Of a stretch of DNA of 64,000 bases, positions 52,333 to 61,176 are shown in pieces. Position 1 is the first letter of the stretch; every line of letters begins with the position of its first letter. The position numbers and the translations under genes were made by a program. The notes under the pieces were generated by a model. It was not told the origin of the DNA. It saw only the letters and a list, made by a program, of their open reading frames with translations, and did no database searches. Source of the DNA: Vibrio sp. STUT-A11 (lineage in GTDB: Bacteria; Pseudomonadota; Gammaproteobacteria; Enterobacterales; Vibrionaceae). Location: positions 1,364,001-1,428,000 of the forward strand of contig NZ_AP026764.1 in the NCBI RefSeq assembly GCF_026000435.1. The letters are read 5' to 3'.

Positions 52333-53214
52333 TTAATTAAATATGGTTTTTGCGATGGAAAAGCACTGATCTGTGAGTGCAGAGAAAGGCTCTTGTTTAC
52401 GTTTTAGCAAACCTAAAGGTGCATGAACGGCCGCTTCTTCAATCGGGATGATTTTTAGCGAATCGTTGAGCTCTTCCAAGCCACAGTTTCTAGGCATGAT
52501 GGCACAACAAAGGCCGCTGGTAACCGCCTGGACAAGGTGAAACGTGGAGTTACTTTCAATGACCGTTTGAGGTACCAGCCCTTTGCTAATAAAGCTTATA
52601 TCTATCGAGTGACGGTAATGCATCCCTTTCGATAGCAAGCCAAGCGGTATACTGTTCAATGACTCCCACATCACTTCTGATTCGGCAAAATCAAAATATC
52701 GCTCGTCAAATAATACGCCTAATTTTGTCGAGTCCAGTTCAATAACGTCAAAATAGGCCGTGTTGACTTGGTCGACGTAGCACATGCCTAAGTCCAGTTG
52801 GTTACGATTGAGCTGGTCTATGATCTGCTCTGTCGTCATCGACAGGATCTGAAATTGTAATTCCGGGAACGCTTCCGCGAGCGGTTTGATCAGCTGCATA
52901 GGGTTTTGACTGGCTAAAGGCACCATACCCAGCCTAAGCGAACCGACCAGTTGTCCTCGGCAATTGGCTGCCTCTGCTTGTAAACCATCATGCGCGGCCA
53001 ATACCGTTTTTGCCCAGGCTAAAATACGCTCTCCAGCTTCCGTAAAGCCTTCAAAGCGTTGACTTCTTTGGATTAATTCTAAATCTAGCTCTTCTTCTAA
53101 GCTTCTCAATCTCATTGAGAGTGTCGGCTGAGTGATATGACACAACGCCGCCGCCTGACCAAAATGTTTGGTTTGCTCAAGAGCAATCAGGTATTTAAGT
53201 TGTTTGATATCCAT
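52333..53214 (-). CDS. LysR family transcriptional regulator next to fdhD
   Basis: 293 residues. DNA-binding domain MDIKQLKYLIALEQTKHFGQAAALCHITQPTLSMRLRSLEEELDLELIQRSQR and the LysR effector domain follow. It is encoded upstream of fdhD and divergently from the FdhF-like gene, so it may control either. Effector unknown. The ribosome-binding site is weak. Confidence 0.85.
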   Translation of the reverse strand: MDIKQLKYLIALEQTKHFGQAAALCHITQPTLSMRLRSLEEELDLELIQRSQRFEGFTEAGERILAWAKTVLAAHDGLQAEAANCRGQLVGSLRLGMVPLASQNPMQLIKPLAEAFPELQFQILSMTTEQIIDQLNRNQLDLGMCYVDQVNTAYFDVIELDSTKLGVLFDERYFDFAESEVMWESLNSIPLGLLSKGMHYRHSIDISFISKGLVPQTVIESNSTFHLVQAVTSGLCCAIMPRNCGLEELNDSLKIIPIEEAAVHAPLGLLKRKQEPFSALTDQCFSIAKTIFN

Positions 53215-53358
53215 CTTGGGTAACTTAACCTTGCTTTATGAGTCACTGTAACGGGCAACACGCTTGTATAGGGCAACGTATATGGCTTTTGAAGGCCTTC
53301 ATGCTTTGTACTGACGGTTTTCAATAGCATAAAGTCAAGGTCAAAAGCACATTCAAAA

Positions 53359-53372
53359 TTGATCTAAATCAA
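53359..53372. promoter_or_regulatory. Perfect FNR box 1 upstream of the FdhF-like gene
   Basis: TTGATCTAAATCAA is an exact match to TTGAT-N4-ATCAA, 145 bases from the LysR start and 472 from the molybdoenzyme start. Confidence 0.75.
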
Positions 53373-53623
53373 GGTTATTCCCGAAACGGAATGGGGTCAA
53401 ATTCAAAGTATCTATAGAGTAATAGATGATGTCTATCATGAATTACCATGGAATGACTAAGTCGAGGGCTAGATCTCAGTTTAATTAGGTTACAAATCGC
53501 TTCCTTTGATAAACTCGATTGATTGAAAATGTGATGAATGTCTTGTCTTGATGTCGTGATAGATTTTATTTATCACTCGGTCAGGGATATCAATTGGACG
53601 CATATTAAATAACGACTTAACCT

Positions 53624-53637
53624 TTGATTCAGATCAA
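53624..53637. promoter_or_regulatory. Perfect FNR box 2 upstream of the FdhF-like gene
   Basis: TTGATTCAGATCAA is a second exact match, about 207 bases before the molybdoenzyme start. The rest of 53215-53843 contains no gene. Confidence 0.78.
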
Positions 53638-53843
53638 AACACAACAATAAAGATTGTGTCTGAACATTCTGAGACAGTAGACGGGTATCAGAACTCATAC
53701 AATCTGGACAAGTGAAGGCTTCATCCATACGAGCCGTTACTTGTCCAGATTGAAAAACGCCCCTTCATCACTCCCGCGACATAACGCGCTTGTTTTCTAG
53801 GGCAGCCTGTTTGCTGTTGTTCCTATATACGAGGAGTAAAGTC

Positions 53844-56168
53844 GTGAGCCAAAAAGAAAAAATAAAACAATATAACGGTCCTGCTGGTGGTTGGGGTGCG
53901 CTTAAAGCGGTAACCAGAAGCTGGTGGGGAAGCGAAAATGCGGTGAAAAACATCCGTACCATGATGAAAACCAACCAAAATGGCGGTTTCGATTGCCCTG
54001 GATGTGCTTGGGGTGAGTCACCAGAAAGCGGTAAAGTGAACTTTTGCGAAAATGGCGCAAAGGCCGTCAACTGGGAAGCGACCAATCGTTTAGTTGATCC
54101 GGAATTTTTCGCTAACCATAGTGTGTCCTCTCTTTCTACTCAAACTGATTACTGGCTCGAATATCAAGGGCGTATCACGCACCCAATGAGATATGACGCA
54201 GAGTCCGATCACTATGTCCCAGTCTCTTGGGACGATGCATTTGAACTGGTGGCGAAACACCTCAATGACCTGGAATCGCCACATCAAGCGGAGTTTTACA
54301 CTTCGGGCCGTGCCAGCAATGAAGCCGCGTTTTTGTACCAATTGTTTGTACGCGCATTCGGCACCAACAATTTTCCTGATTGCTCAAACATGTGTCACGA
54401 AGCCAGTGCTCTGGGAATGAAAGACACAGTTGGTGTCGGTAAAGGCACGGTTATTTTTGATGACTTTGAAAAAGCGGACGCTATTTTCGTTATTGGTCAA
54501 AACCCCGGAACGAACCACCCGCGTATGCTGGAGCCACTGCGCGAAGCGGTTAAACGTGGTGCGCAAGTTATCTGTTTCAACCCATTAAAAGAGCGTGGTT
54601 TGGAACGCTTTCAAAACCCACAAGTACCGATAGAAATGCTTAGCAACGGTTCAGAGCCAACCAATACGGCGTATTTGCGTCCTGCACTTGGTGGTGACAT
54701 GGCAGTGTTCCGTGGTATTGCGAAGTTCCTGTTACAATGGGAGCGTGAAGCATTAGAAACTGGTGGTAAAGCCGTGTTCGATCGCGAATTCATCGAACAG
54801 CACACCACAGGTATCAATGACTACTTAACAGAAGTCGATGCTACATCGTGGGAGCACATCGCTGAGCAATCTGGCTTAGATCTAAGTGAAATTGAAACGG
54901 TTACTCGCATGTATTTACGTGCCGAGCGCGTGATCATGTGCTGGGCGATGGGATTGACCCAGCATCGTCACTCTGTGCCAACGATTAAAGAAGTGGCTAA
55001 TGTGCAAATGTTACGAGGTAATGTAGGTAAGGCGGGCGCAGGTCTTTCTCCGGTACGTGGACACAGTAACGTTCAGGGTGACCGTACAATGGGCATCGAT
55101 GAAAAGCCATCTGACCAACTGCTTGATAGCATTGAGCGTCGCTTCAATTTTGAAGTACCCCGTGGTGTGGGTCACAACACGGTTCAAGCTATTAAAGCAA
55201 TGGAAGAAGGCCAGGCGAAAGTATTTATTGGTTTAGGCGGTAACTTTGCTCAAGCGACACCGGACACCGAACGTACTCACGATGCAATGCGAAACTGTAA
55301 TCTAACCGTTCATATTTCGACTAAGCTCAATCGTTCGCATTTAGTGACGGGTAAAGACGCATTGATTCTGCCTTGTCTGGGCCGCACTGAGATTGACACT
55401 CAGGTAAATGGGCCACAAGGGGTAACGGTTGAAGATACCTTCAGCATGGTGCACATTTCTTATGGTCAGCTGAAGCCTCGTTCTAAAGCGCTACGTTCAG
55501 AGCCTGCAATTATTGCGGGGATTGCAAATGCGACGCTAGGCACGCATCCAATTGATTGGAATTGGGCGATAGAAGATTATGATCGTGTTCGAGATCTGAT
55601 TGCTGACACGATCCCTGGTTTTACAGATTTTAACCAAAAGCTTAAAAATCCGGGTGGTTTCCATTTGGTGAACCCAGCCGCTGAGCGCAGATGGAATACG
55701 GCGAGTGGCAAAGCACAGTTTAGCGACAGCGAACTACCAAAACAGCTGATCAGTGAAGCGCTATTAGAAAAAGGTCACAAGCCCGATCTTATTCTGCAAA
55801 CCATGCGCTCACACGACCAATACAACACAACGTTATATGGTTTAAATGACCGCTATCGTGGTGTTTTTGGCATGCGAGAAGTCTTGTTCATCAATGAAGC
55901 GGATATCAAAAAGCTTGGGTTTGAATCCGGTGATAAAGTGGATATGGTTTCTTTATGGGAAGATGGCGTGGAGCGCCGTGTGAGCGGATTTACGTTGGTT
56001 GCGTATGATGTTCCTGCTGGTCAGGCAGCCGCTTACTATCCAGAAACAAACCCGCTTGTACCACTGGACAGCTATGGGGACAGAACCTTTACGCCAACCT
56101 CTAAGTTCATTGCAATTAAGTTGGAGAAATCCACATCAGATGAGATTGCACTTGTTGAAGCGGAGTAG
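53844..56168 (+). CDS. FdhF/YdeP-family molybdopterin oxidoreductase
   Basis: 774 residues from GTG 53844, chosen because GAGGAG lies 8 bases upstream; a longer frame at 53790 has no ribosome site. The length is close to E. coli YdeP (759). Cysteines C51, C54 and C68 (CPGCAW, NFCENG) may bind iron-sulfur. The molybdopterin domain shows YTSGRASNEAAFLYQLF, NMCHEASALGM, FVIGQNPGTNHPRMLEPL and VRGHSNVQGDRTMGI. No selenocysteine codon is seen at the active site. It probably oxidises formate or a related compound, and E. coli YdeP is linked to acid resistance. FdhD next door fits. Confidence 0.85.
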   Translation: MSQKEKIKQYNGPAGGWGALKAVTRSWWGSENAVKNIRTMMKTNQNGGFDCPGCAWGESPESGKVNFCENGAKAVNWEATNRLVDPEFFANHSVSSLSTQTDYWLEYQGRITHPMRYDAESDHYVPVSWDDAFELVAKHLNDLESPHQAEFYTSGRASNEAAFLYQLFVRAFGTNNFPDCSNMCHEASALGMKDTVGVGKGTVIFDDFEKADAIFVIGQNPGTNHPRMLEPLREAVKRGAQVICFNPLKERGLERFQNPQVPIEMLSNGSEPTNTAYLRPALGGDMAVFRGIAKFLLQWEREALETGGKAVFDREFIEQHTTGINDYLTEVDATSWEHIAEQSGLDLSEIETVTRMYLRAERVIMCWAMGLTQHRHSVPTIKEVANVQMLRGNVGKAGAGLSPVRGHSNVQGDRTMGIDEKPSDQLLDSIERRFNFEVPRGVGHNTVQAIKAMEEGQAKVFIGLGGNFAQATPDTERTHDAMRNCNLTVHISTKLNRSHLVTGKDALILPCLGRTEIDTQVNGPQGVTVEDTFSMVHISYGQLKPRSKALRSEPAIIAGIANATLGTHPIDWNWAIEDYDRVRDLIADTIPGFTDFNQKLKNPGGFHLVNPAAERRWNTASGKAQFSDSELPKQLISEALLEKGHKPDLILQTMRSHDQYNTTLYGLNDRYRGVFGMREVLFINEADIKKLGFESGDKVDMVSLWEDGVERRVSGFTLVAYDVPAGQAAAYYPETNPLVPLDSYGDRTFTPTSKFIAIKLEKSTSDEIALVEAE

Positions 56169-56205
56169 CTAACAAACATAGCGCGACAAGATTCGGGATA
56201 AGAAA

Positions 56206-56238
56206 AACGGCTGATAATCACTATCAGCCGTTGTGTTT
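56206..56238 (+). terminator. Terminator after the FdhF-like gene
   Basis: A perfect 11-bp stem (56206-56216 with 56222-56232) is followed by GTGTTT. Confidence 0.7.
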
Positions 56239-56461
56239 ATTTATCTGACGAGCAGTTGTTAGTTGGTTTACAATGATCGCGATTATACTTTAGCGAATTA
56301 CAGGTTGATCTAAATTTGTTACTGCTTATACAAAATAAAAGACATTAATCTCTAGCTTCTTCCGACCTATTACCTCTGAATATTGAGCATAGTCCTGTTC
56401 TGTGTTGCTTTGGTAAACGTAACTACCGTTTAAATGTTAAATTGTAACTATCGAGGAAACA

Positions 56462-56575
56462 ATGGAATATGGCAAAGCAACACTTGAAGATGTTGAACAA
56501 TTGTCCAAGATATCCAAAAATCATACGGCTCAAAAGTTTTCATTTGACCTTGAAAGTTTAGGGTATATGGTTTGA
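56462..56575 (+). pseudogene. Truncated GNAT acetyltransferase start
   Basis: 37 codons behind an AGGA ribosome site, MEYGKATLEDVEQLSKISKNH, resemble the N-terminus of GNAT acetyltransferases, which then need about 120 more residues. The frame stops after GYMV. This appears to be the stub of a broken gene. Upstream, 56239-56461 shows no gene. Confidence 0.45.
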
Positions 56576-56760
56576 GCGTCATTAAAGCTTATAGACTGCA
56601 AACTGCTGTCGCGCAAAGACATAATTACCCTAGGGTTTAGTGCCTCATAATTAAAACTACAAAAAAGGTGCACCCCATCAAGATCTCCATCTGCTAGTAA
56701 CTGAGCTAGTCTTGTTGTGCTATCTATGTGTATAAGAGGGTGTCGTTCTGAAATGTCCAT
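56530..56760 (-). CDS. Hypothetical protein, 76 aa
   Basis: A 76-residue frame starting MDISERHPLIHIDSTTRLAQL. It contains no recognised domain and overlaps the GNAT remnant on the opposite strand by 46 bases, so its 3' part may be a chance extension. The 5' part, with a purine-rich stretch ahead of the ATG, looks protein-like. Confidence 0.35.
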   Translation of the reverse strand: MDISERHPLIHIDSTTRLAQLLADGDLDGVHLFCSFNYEALNPRVIMSLRDSSLQSISFNDAQTIYPKLSRSNENF

Positions 56761-56972
56761 ATACCACTTCCCAATTTATAAATTACTTCTATTATATGCT
56801 AAAAACTCGACTAAATATAAATCAAGTTGCGTATGGACTGTCATAGGAAAGAAGCATAAGTTTTTGAAAAAGACTACTTGGTGTGAGGCGGTCTCATTTA
56901 TCAACATAACGTGACCTGTTCAGAATGTGTATTGACTGAGGCGTTCTGTCTTGAGGTAAGCGCTCATCCTTG

Positions 56973-57176
56973 ATGAACCATCTAACCATCTTGATGCGCA
57001 AGCATGATGTTTACTCCGAACAGAAAAGTGCCGAGTTACAAGCAGTAGAGCGAAAACTAGCAAGCGTTGATAAACAGAGAAAAAAGTTGGAAATGCAAGC
57101 TCAGAGAAACCGTGAGCAGGCAGATCATCATGATTTTTCCCGAGAATCAGAAATTCAGATACAAGTCACTTTGTAA
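56973..57176 (+). CDS. Hypothetical basic coiled-coil protein
   Basis: 67 residues from ATG 56973 (TTG 56970 one codon earlier). The centre (SEQKSAELQAVERKLASVDKQRKKLEMQAQRNREQA) is highly charged with heptad-like leucines and is probably a helix or coiled coil. No family recognised. No convincing ribosome site. Confidence 0.4.
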   Translation: MNHLTILMRKHDVYSEQKSAELQAVERKLASVDKQRKKLEMQAQRNREQADHHDFSRESEIQIQVTL

Positions 57177-57254
57177 CTTGTCTAGGATGTCTAGCGGAAC
57201 ATAAATGGGGTAACTGTAAACCTTTTTAAAGGTGTTAAATAGGAAGTATGCTTC

Positions 57255-57557
57255 ATGCGCAAATCAGATAAGAAGGTCGAGAATCTAATTAGAGACGTGT
57301 TGACCGAAGTTTGTGAAGATACGTTAAAAGGCTACGATGGTTTTCTTTGGGTGACTCATACGGTCAAATTCTCTTCTTTTCCACAAAGCTTAGAAATAGT
57401 CTGCGTATTCGAAACAAATCAAGATAGAGAAAAATTTTTAGTGGGAGAAGGTCGCCAGCATGTCTCAATAACTATCCAAAAGGCGTTTAATAAGGTAGGG
57501 GTGCAACTAAAGAACGTAGGTAAGCAAATCAGTTATGGTACACAGCAAAAGCGTTAG
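57255..57557 (+). CDS. Conserved hypothetical protein, 100 aa
   Basis: 100 residues. Sequence pattern MRKSDKKVENLIRDVLTEVCEDTLK, GFLWVTHTVKFSSFPQSLEIVCVFETNQ, then a C-terminal ISYGTQQKR resembles a small vibrio/alteromonad family often mislabelled as Fis-like. I see no Fis helix-turn-helix. Function unknown. It lies between broken genes and an IS110 remnant. Confidence 0.6.
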   Translation: MRKSDKKVENLIRDVLTEVCEDTLKGYDGFLWVTHTVKFSSFPQSLEIVCVFETNQDREKFLVGEGRQHVSITIQKAFNKVGVQLKNVGKQISYGTQQKR

Positions 57558-57679
57558 TGCAGTCATCAATGAAAGTGAATTAGGGTTGTAGTGGGCATCT
57601 AAGGCTTTATTTTCCGAGTTTTGATATAAAGCCTGAAGGCTGAGCCAACCTTCTTAGTTAGGGCGACTAATGGCTTTGA

Positions 57680-57895
57680 TGTGATGGACGCACCCCCTTC
57701 TAGCACCGTTGTACCAAACTAATGGTGCAACCAGTAAGAACAGGAGTAATCATCATGTCTATTAAAGTTGTCGGCATCGATATAGCCAAAAACCTCTTTC
57801 AAGTATGCGTGTTGACAAATCTTGTCAAACCGAAAGGTAAAATTAATGCTCAATCTAAATGTGCTACAGGGTTCAATAAGCCAGAGCATTGGTAG
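57680..57895 (+). mobile_element. IS110-family remnant
   Basis: The frame at 57755-57895 begins MSIKVVGIDIAKNLFQVCV, the conserved start of IS110 transposases with the first catalytic Asp of the DEDD domain, but stops after 46 codons, where a full transposase has over 300. The bases just before resemble the left end of such elements; outer borders are uncertain. It is a dead fragment. The regions 57558-57679 and 57896-58079 show no gene. Confidence 0.7.
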
Positions 57896-58079
57896 GTTTA
57901 TATGATTGTGCAACGACATAAATATTGGGAATTGGATTACAGTTTCATGAATATCTGAGCGTTACAACTTTAAAAAACTAGACTTCGGTCATTATTTAAT
58001 TCACGCTTTGAAATTATATTTACGGTACTTTTCGCTTGTTCCATTTGGAACTGAACATGACGCTATAAAAAGGTTTCCA

Positions 58080-59966
58080 ATGTTTAAGAAACTGTCACTT
58101 AAAAACAAACTCGCGATTTCAGCGAGTACTGCCATTATAGTCGGGGGACTACTGGTAGAAGCACTTTCATTCAACGCTTCGCTAAGCCGCATGGATGCAG
58201 AAGTTGAGCAGCGCCTTGAGAGTACAACGGCATCTTACAATCAATACGTGGCTGACTGGTTACTATCAAAAGAGCGTGCGTTGACTTCGCTGTCTCAAGA
58301 GGTAGATAAAGCCGCAATCGTTACGCACCTAAAACAAATTAGTCACTCGGCTGCTTTCGACAACGTATTCTTGGCTTATCCAGACGGTAGTCAAGAAAAT
58401 GCGAATGGCGTTATACTACCGCCAGGGAATGATGATCCGCGTAAGTGGGGTTGGTACATCAATGCTGTCGCAGACCCGAACAAAGTCTTTATGGATAACC
58501 CAACAGTTGCCGCTGCTACTGGCGCAAACGTTGTTTCACTGGGTAAGGCGCTCAATCTACATGGTCAGCAAGTGGTACTGGGTGCGGATGTTGAGATCAC
58601 CGATATTCTTAACAGCATGGACAAAGTGATCCTTCCAGGTGACGGCTACATGTTCATTGCCAATGAGAAGGGCAATATTTTTACCCATAAAGAGACTAAG
58701 CTTCTCAACCAACCCGTTAGTCAGCTAGGGTTGGAATTCAAGACCATCCAAAGCGCTTCACGCAGTGGTCACGGGGAGTCTATTTCAATCGCAGGTGAAG
58801 AGTATGTTCTGTACGCTCAAAAAATTGATGGAACAGCACTAACAACAGTAACCATTATCAACTACGGTTCTTTGGTTGCGCCTTTATTTGATGCGGTATG
58901 GGGTCAAGTGTTAGCAACAGCAATCGTGGTTGTTATTTGTACTCTGCTGTTCAACCTGCTATGTAGCATCCTGTTTAGACCGTTAAACAATGTTTCTCAA
59001 GCGCTGGAGCAGATCGCCAATGGTAGTGGTGATCTTACTCAGCGTATTGAACTGGAGAGTGGCGATGAAGTAGGCCGCCTGGCAAACAACTTCAATACCT
59101 TTGTGGGTAGTCTACAAAAATTGATTGGTCATATTCGTGAGCAAGCACACCTCATCAATGAGCAGTCAGACAACAACACCCAGCGTTCGAACAACGCCGT
59201 TTCTGAGATCCATCAGCAGCAGCAAGAGATCACAATGGTCGCAACAGCGGTAACAGAGTTAGCGAGTGCTACCCGTGAAATCGCCTCTCATGCTGAACAA
59301 ACTGCCAACGCGGCTCAGGATTCAACCGCGAGTACGAACAACGGTCAGTCTTTGGTTCAACGCACTAAGGGTTCTATCAACAGTCTTGCGACGGAGCTTG
59401 CCGAAGCAAGCTCCGTTATCAGTGAGTTGGATCGCCACGCGCAAGAGATTTCTACCGTCCTTTCGACCATTCAAGGTATTGCAGAGCAAACAAACCTACT
59501 GGCCCTTAACGCGGCAATCGAAGCAGCACGCGCTGGTGAGCAAGGTCGCGGTTTTGCCGTGGTAGCGGATGAAGTTCGAGTACTGTCACAGCGTACTCAT
59601 GCGTCCACAGAAGAGATCAAAGCGACGATTGATATTCTTCAGCATACTACAACACGAGCGGTGAGTTTAATGGATAGTAGCTCTAACTTGGCAAACACGT
59701 CGGTATCAGACGCAGACCAAGCAACGAATGCGTTGAGTGAAATTCATGAAGCGGTTTCGTTGATCAGTGATATGGCAACACAAATTGCGACAGCAGCGGA
59801 AGAGCAGACACACGTAACAGGTGAGATCACGCAAAACATCACCTCTATTAAAGATGTGGCCGATGAGCTTGTCATCAGTACTCAAGAAAGCTCGCAAGAG
59901 TCAACCAAGCTGAAACTACAAGCGCAAGAACTAACGGACAAGGTGGCAACGTTTAAACTTTCGTAG
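58080..59966 (+). CDS. Methyl-accepting chemotaxis protein, dCache type
   Basis: 628 residues from ATG 58080, preferred to an upstream in-frame codon at 58008 because MFKKLSLKNKL directly precedes the first helix. A first membrane helix (about 10-32), a large periplasmic dCache domain (DDPRKWGWYINAV, GADVEITDI), a second helix (about 280-305), HAMP, and the signalling domain with the hairpin tip EISTVLSTIQGIAEQTNLLALNAAIEAARAGEQGRGFAVVADEVR follow. It relays ligand binding to CheA/CheW and flagella. The W-x-W-Y pattern suggests a small-molecule ligand, but not which one. Confidence 0.9.
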   Translation: MFKKLSLKNKLAISASTAIIVGGLLVEALSFNASLSRMDAEVEQRLESTTASYNQYVADWLLSKERALTSLSQEVDKAAIVTHLKQISHSAAFDNVFLAYPDGSQENANGVILPPGNDDPRKWGWYINAVADPNKVFMDNPTVAAATGANVVSLGKALNLHGQQVVLGADVEITDILNSMDKVILPGDGYMFIANEKGNIFTHKETKLLNQPVSQLGLEFKTIQSASRSGHGESISIAGEEYVLYAQKIDGTALTTVTIINYGSLVAPLFDAVWGQVLATAIVVVICTLLFNLLCSILFRPLNNVSQALEQIANGSGDLTQRIELESGDEVGRLANNFNTFVGSLQKLIGHIREQAHLINEQSDNNTQRSNNAVSEIHQQQQEITMVATAVTELASATREIASHAEQTANAAQDSTASTNNGQSLVQRTKGSINSLATELAEASSVISELDRHAQEISTVLSTIQGIAEQTNLLALNAAIEAARAGEQGRGFAVVADEVRVLSQRTHASTEEIKATIDILQHTTTRAVSLMDSSSNLANTSVSDADQATNALSEIHEAVSLISDMATQIATAAEEQTHVTGEITQNITSIKDVADELVISTQESSQESTKLKLQAQELTDKVATFKLS

Positions 59967-59985
59967 TGATAGTCAGTGTTAAAAA

Positions 59986-60015
59986 CGGCTAGGCTTAGAA
60001 CCTCGCCGATTTTTT
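59986..60015 (+). terminator. Terminator after the MCP gene
   Basis: CGGCTAGG (59986-59993) pairs with CCTCGCCG (60001-60008), one mismatch, followed by ATTTTTT. Confidence 0.7.
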
Positions 60016-60139
60016 AACGGAGGTATTGCTTATGATGCGCATGAACAAGCCCGTAACAGAACAATCACGCCTAACTTGGGTTTGATAGTTGAAAAGGTTG
60101 TGCCCGTGTCTGATATTGGCATAAGGGAGGCGAAGTGTT

Positions 60140-60352
60140 CTAGGACAAGTTGCCGTTTTCATTCGGAAGTACCTTCGCTAACGCCATGTAGAGTTCTTGG
60201 ATAGATACATCCATTTGCGGAGAATTAATAGAGTTCGCAAAAGGATAGACAGTAGATGAGCCGACGATGCTTATCTGATCTCTGGCAAAGGTATACGGCG
60301 AAGCCAATATGACACTGGTTGCCAAGATTGATCCAAGTACAAACTTACGCAT
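60140..60352 (-). pseudogene. Phosphate-binding protein (PstS-like) with internal deletion
   Basis: A 70-codon frame from the ATG at 60352 with an AAGGAG ribosome site. The first 40 residues are a signal peptide and the PstS-type start ARDQISIVGSSTVYPFA. The remaining residues (MDVSIQELYMALAKVLPNE) match a region from the middle of these proteins, normally over 100 residues later. An in-frame deletion has removed what lies between. It may still be expressed as a short peptide but cannot be a complete phosphate-binding protein. Confidence 0.7.
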
Positions 60353-60489
60353 GATAGTCTCCTTACTTTGCGTACTGCTTTTAAAGTAGTCGCGGTAGGA
60401 GCTATCAGCCACAAGCTGTCTAGGATAGTAACCAAATATTCATAAAGAACAATAGGCGACGGAGAACGCCGCCTTATTGAGAAATCGTG

Positions 60490-61032
60490 CTACAGTGCGT
60501 TGACCGTCGGGAAGTCAATCTCTGTCCCCAAAACTTCATTGATGTAATTCGTCAGGGTATTCAGCGCAACGTGACCAACAATCTCAAGGATTTCGGCATC
60601 TGAATATCCGGCGTCACGGATAGTGTGAACGTCAGTGTCTGAAACTTGACCACGGTTTTTAGTTATTTTTACTGCGAAATCTACTGCAGCTGCAGCTTTG
60701 GGATCGCTTGATGAACCGCGACGATTGGCTTCAACTTCTTCAGCACTCAATTTGGCTAAATTGGTACCAAGATAGTTGTGTGCTGCCAGACAGTATCCAC
60801 AACCATTGATTTCAGCAACGGCTAATGCAATGCGCTCGCGAGTTGGAGCGTCTACAGAACCGTTTCCAAGTGCACCGTTAAGGCTCAGATAGCCTTCAAG
60901 GGTTTGTGGACTGTTGCTAATTAGTCGAAACATGTTGGGTACTGCTCCCAACATGTTGTTAACCGCTTGAAGAGAAGCTTTTGACGCTTCCGGCGCTGCG
61001 TCGATTGATGCCGGAGTAGGAATTCGAGACAT
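60490..61032 (-). CDS. AhpD-like carboxymuconolactone decarboxylase family protein
   Basis: 180 residues. The CxxC motif with downstream His (C78-G-Y-C81-x3-H85, in NGCGYCLAAHN) and the preceding RERIALAVAEI identify an alkylhydroperoxidase-like fold, as in AhpD and YciW-type proteins. It may reduce peroxides with a thioredoxin-like partner. It has an AGGAG ribosome site and is divergent from a LysR gene that is its likely regulator. Confidence 0.85.
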   Translation of the reverse strand: MSRIPTPASIDAAPEASKASLQAVNNMLGAVPNMFRLISNSPQTLEGYLSLNGALGNGSVDAPTRERIALAVAEINGCGYCLAAHNYLGTNLAKLSAEEVEANRRGSSSDPKAAAAVDFAVKITKNRGQVSDTDVHTIRDAGYSDAEILEIVGHVALNTLTNYINEVLGTEIDFPTVNAL

Positions 61033-61176
61033 GTTATTCTCCTAAGTTATGTTGAGGCTTTTATGTTGTTTCGTTATTCAATATACAATTAACCAAAATT
61101 GGAATAATTGGACAATTTGATAATTGTTTATTACAAATAATGAAATAATGAGGTTTTGATTTCTCGGTAATGTGTA

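Noticed and set aside
53768..54085. Reverse-strand 105-aa frame at the start of the molybdoenzyme gene
   Set aside because: It overlaps the ribosome site and first residues of a certain gene on the other strand and has no family signature.
57755..57895. Functional IS110 transposase
   Set aside because: Only the first 46 codons are present before a stop; the rest of the catalytic domain and the second conserved domain are missing.
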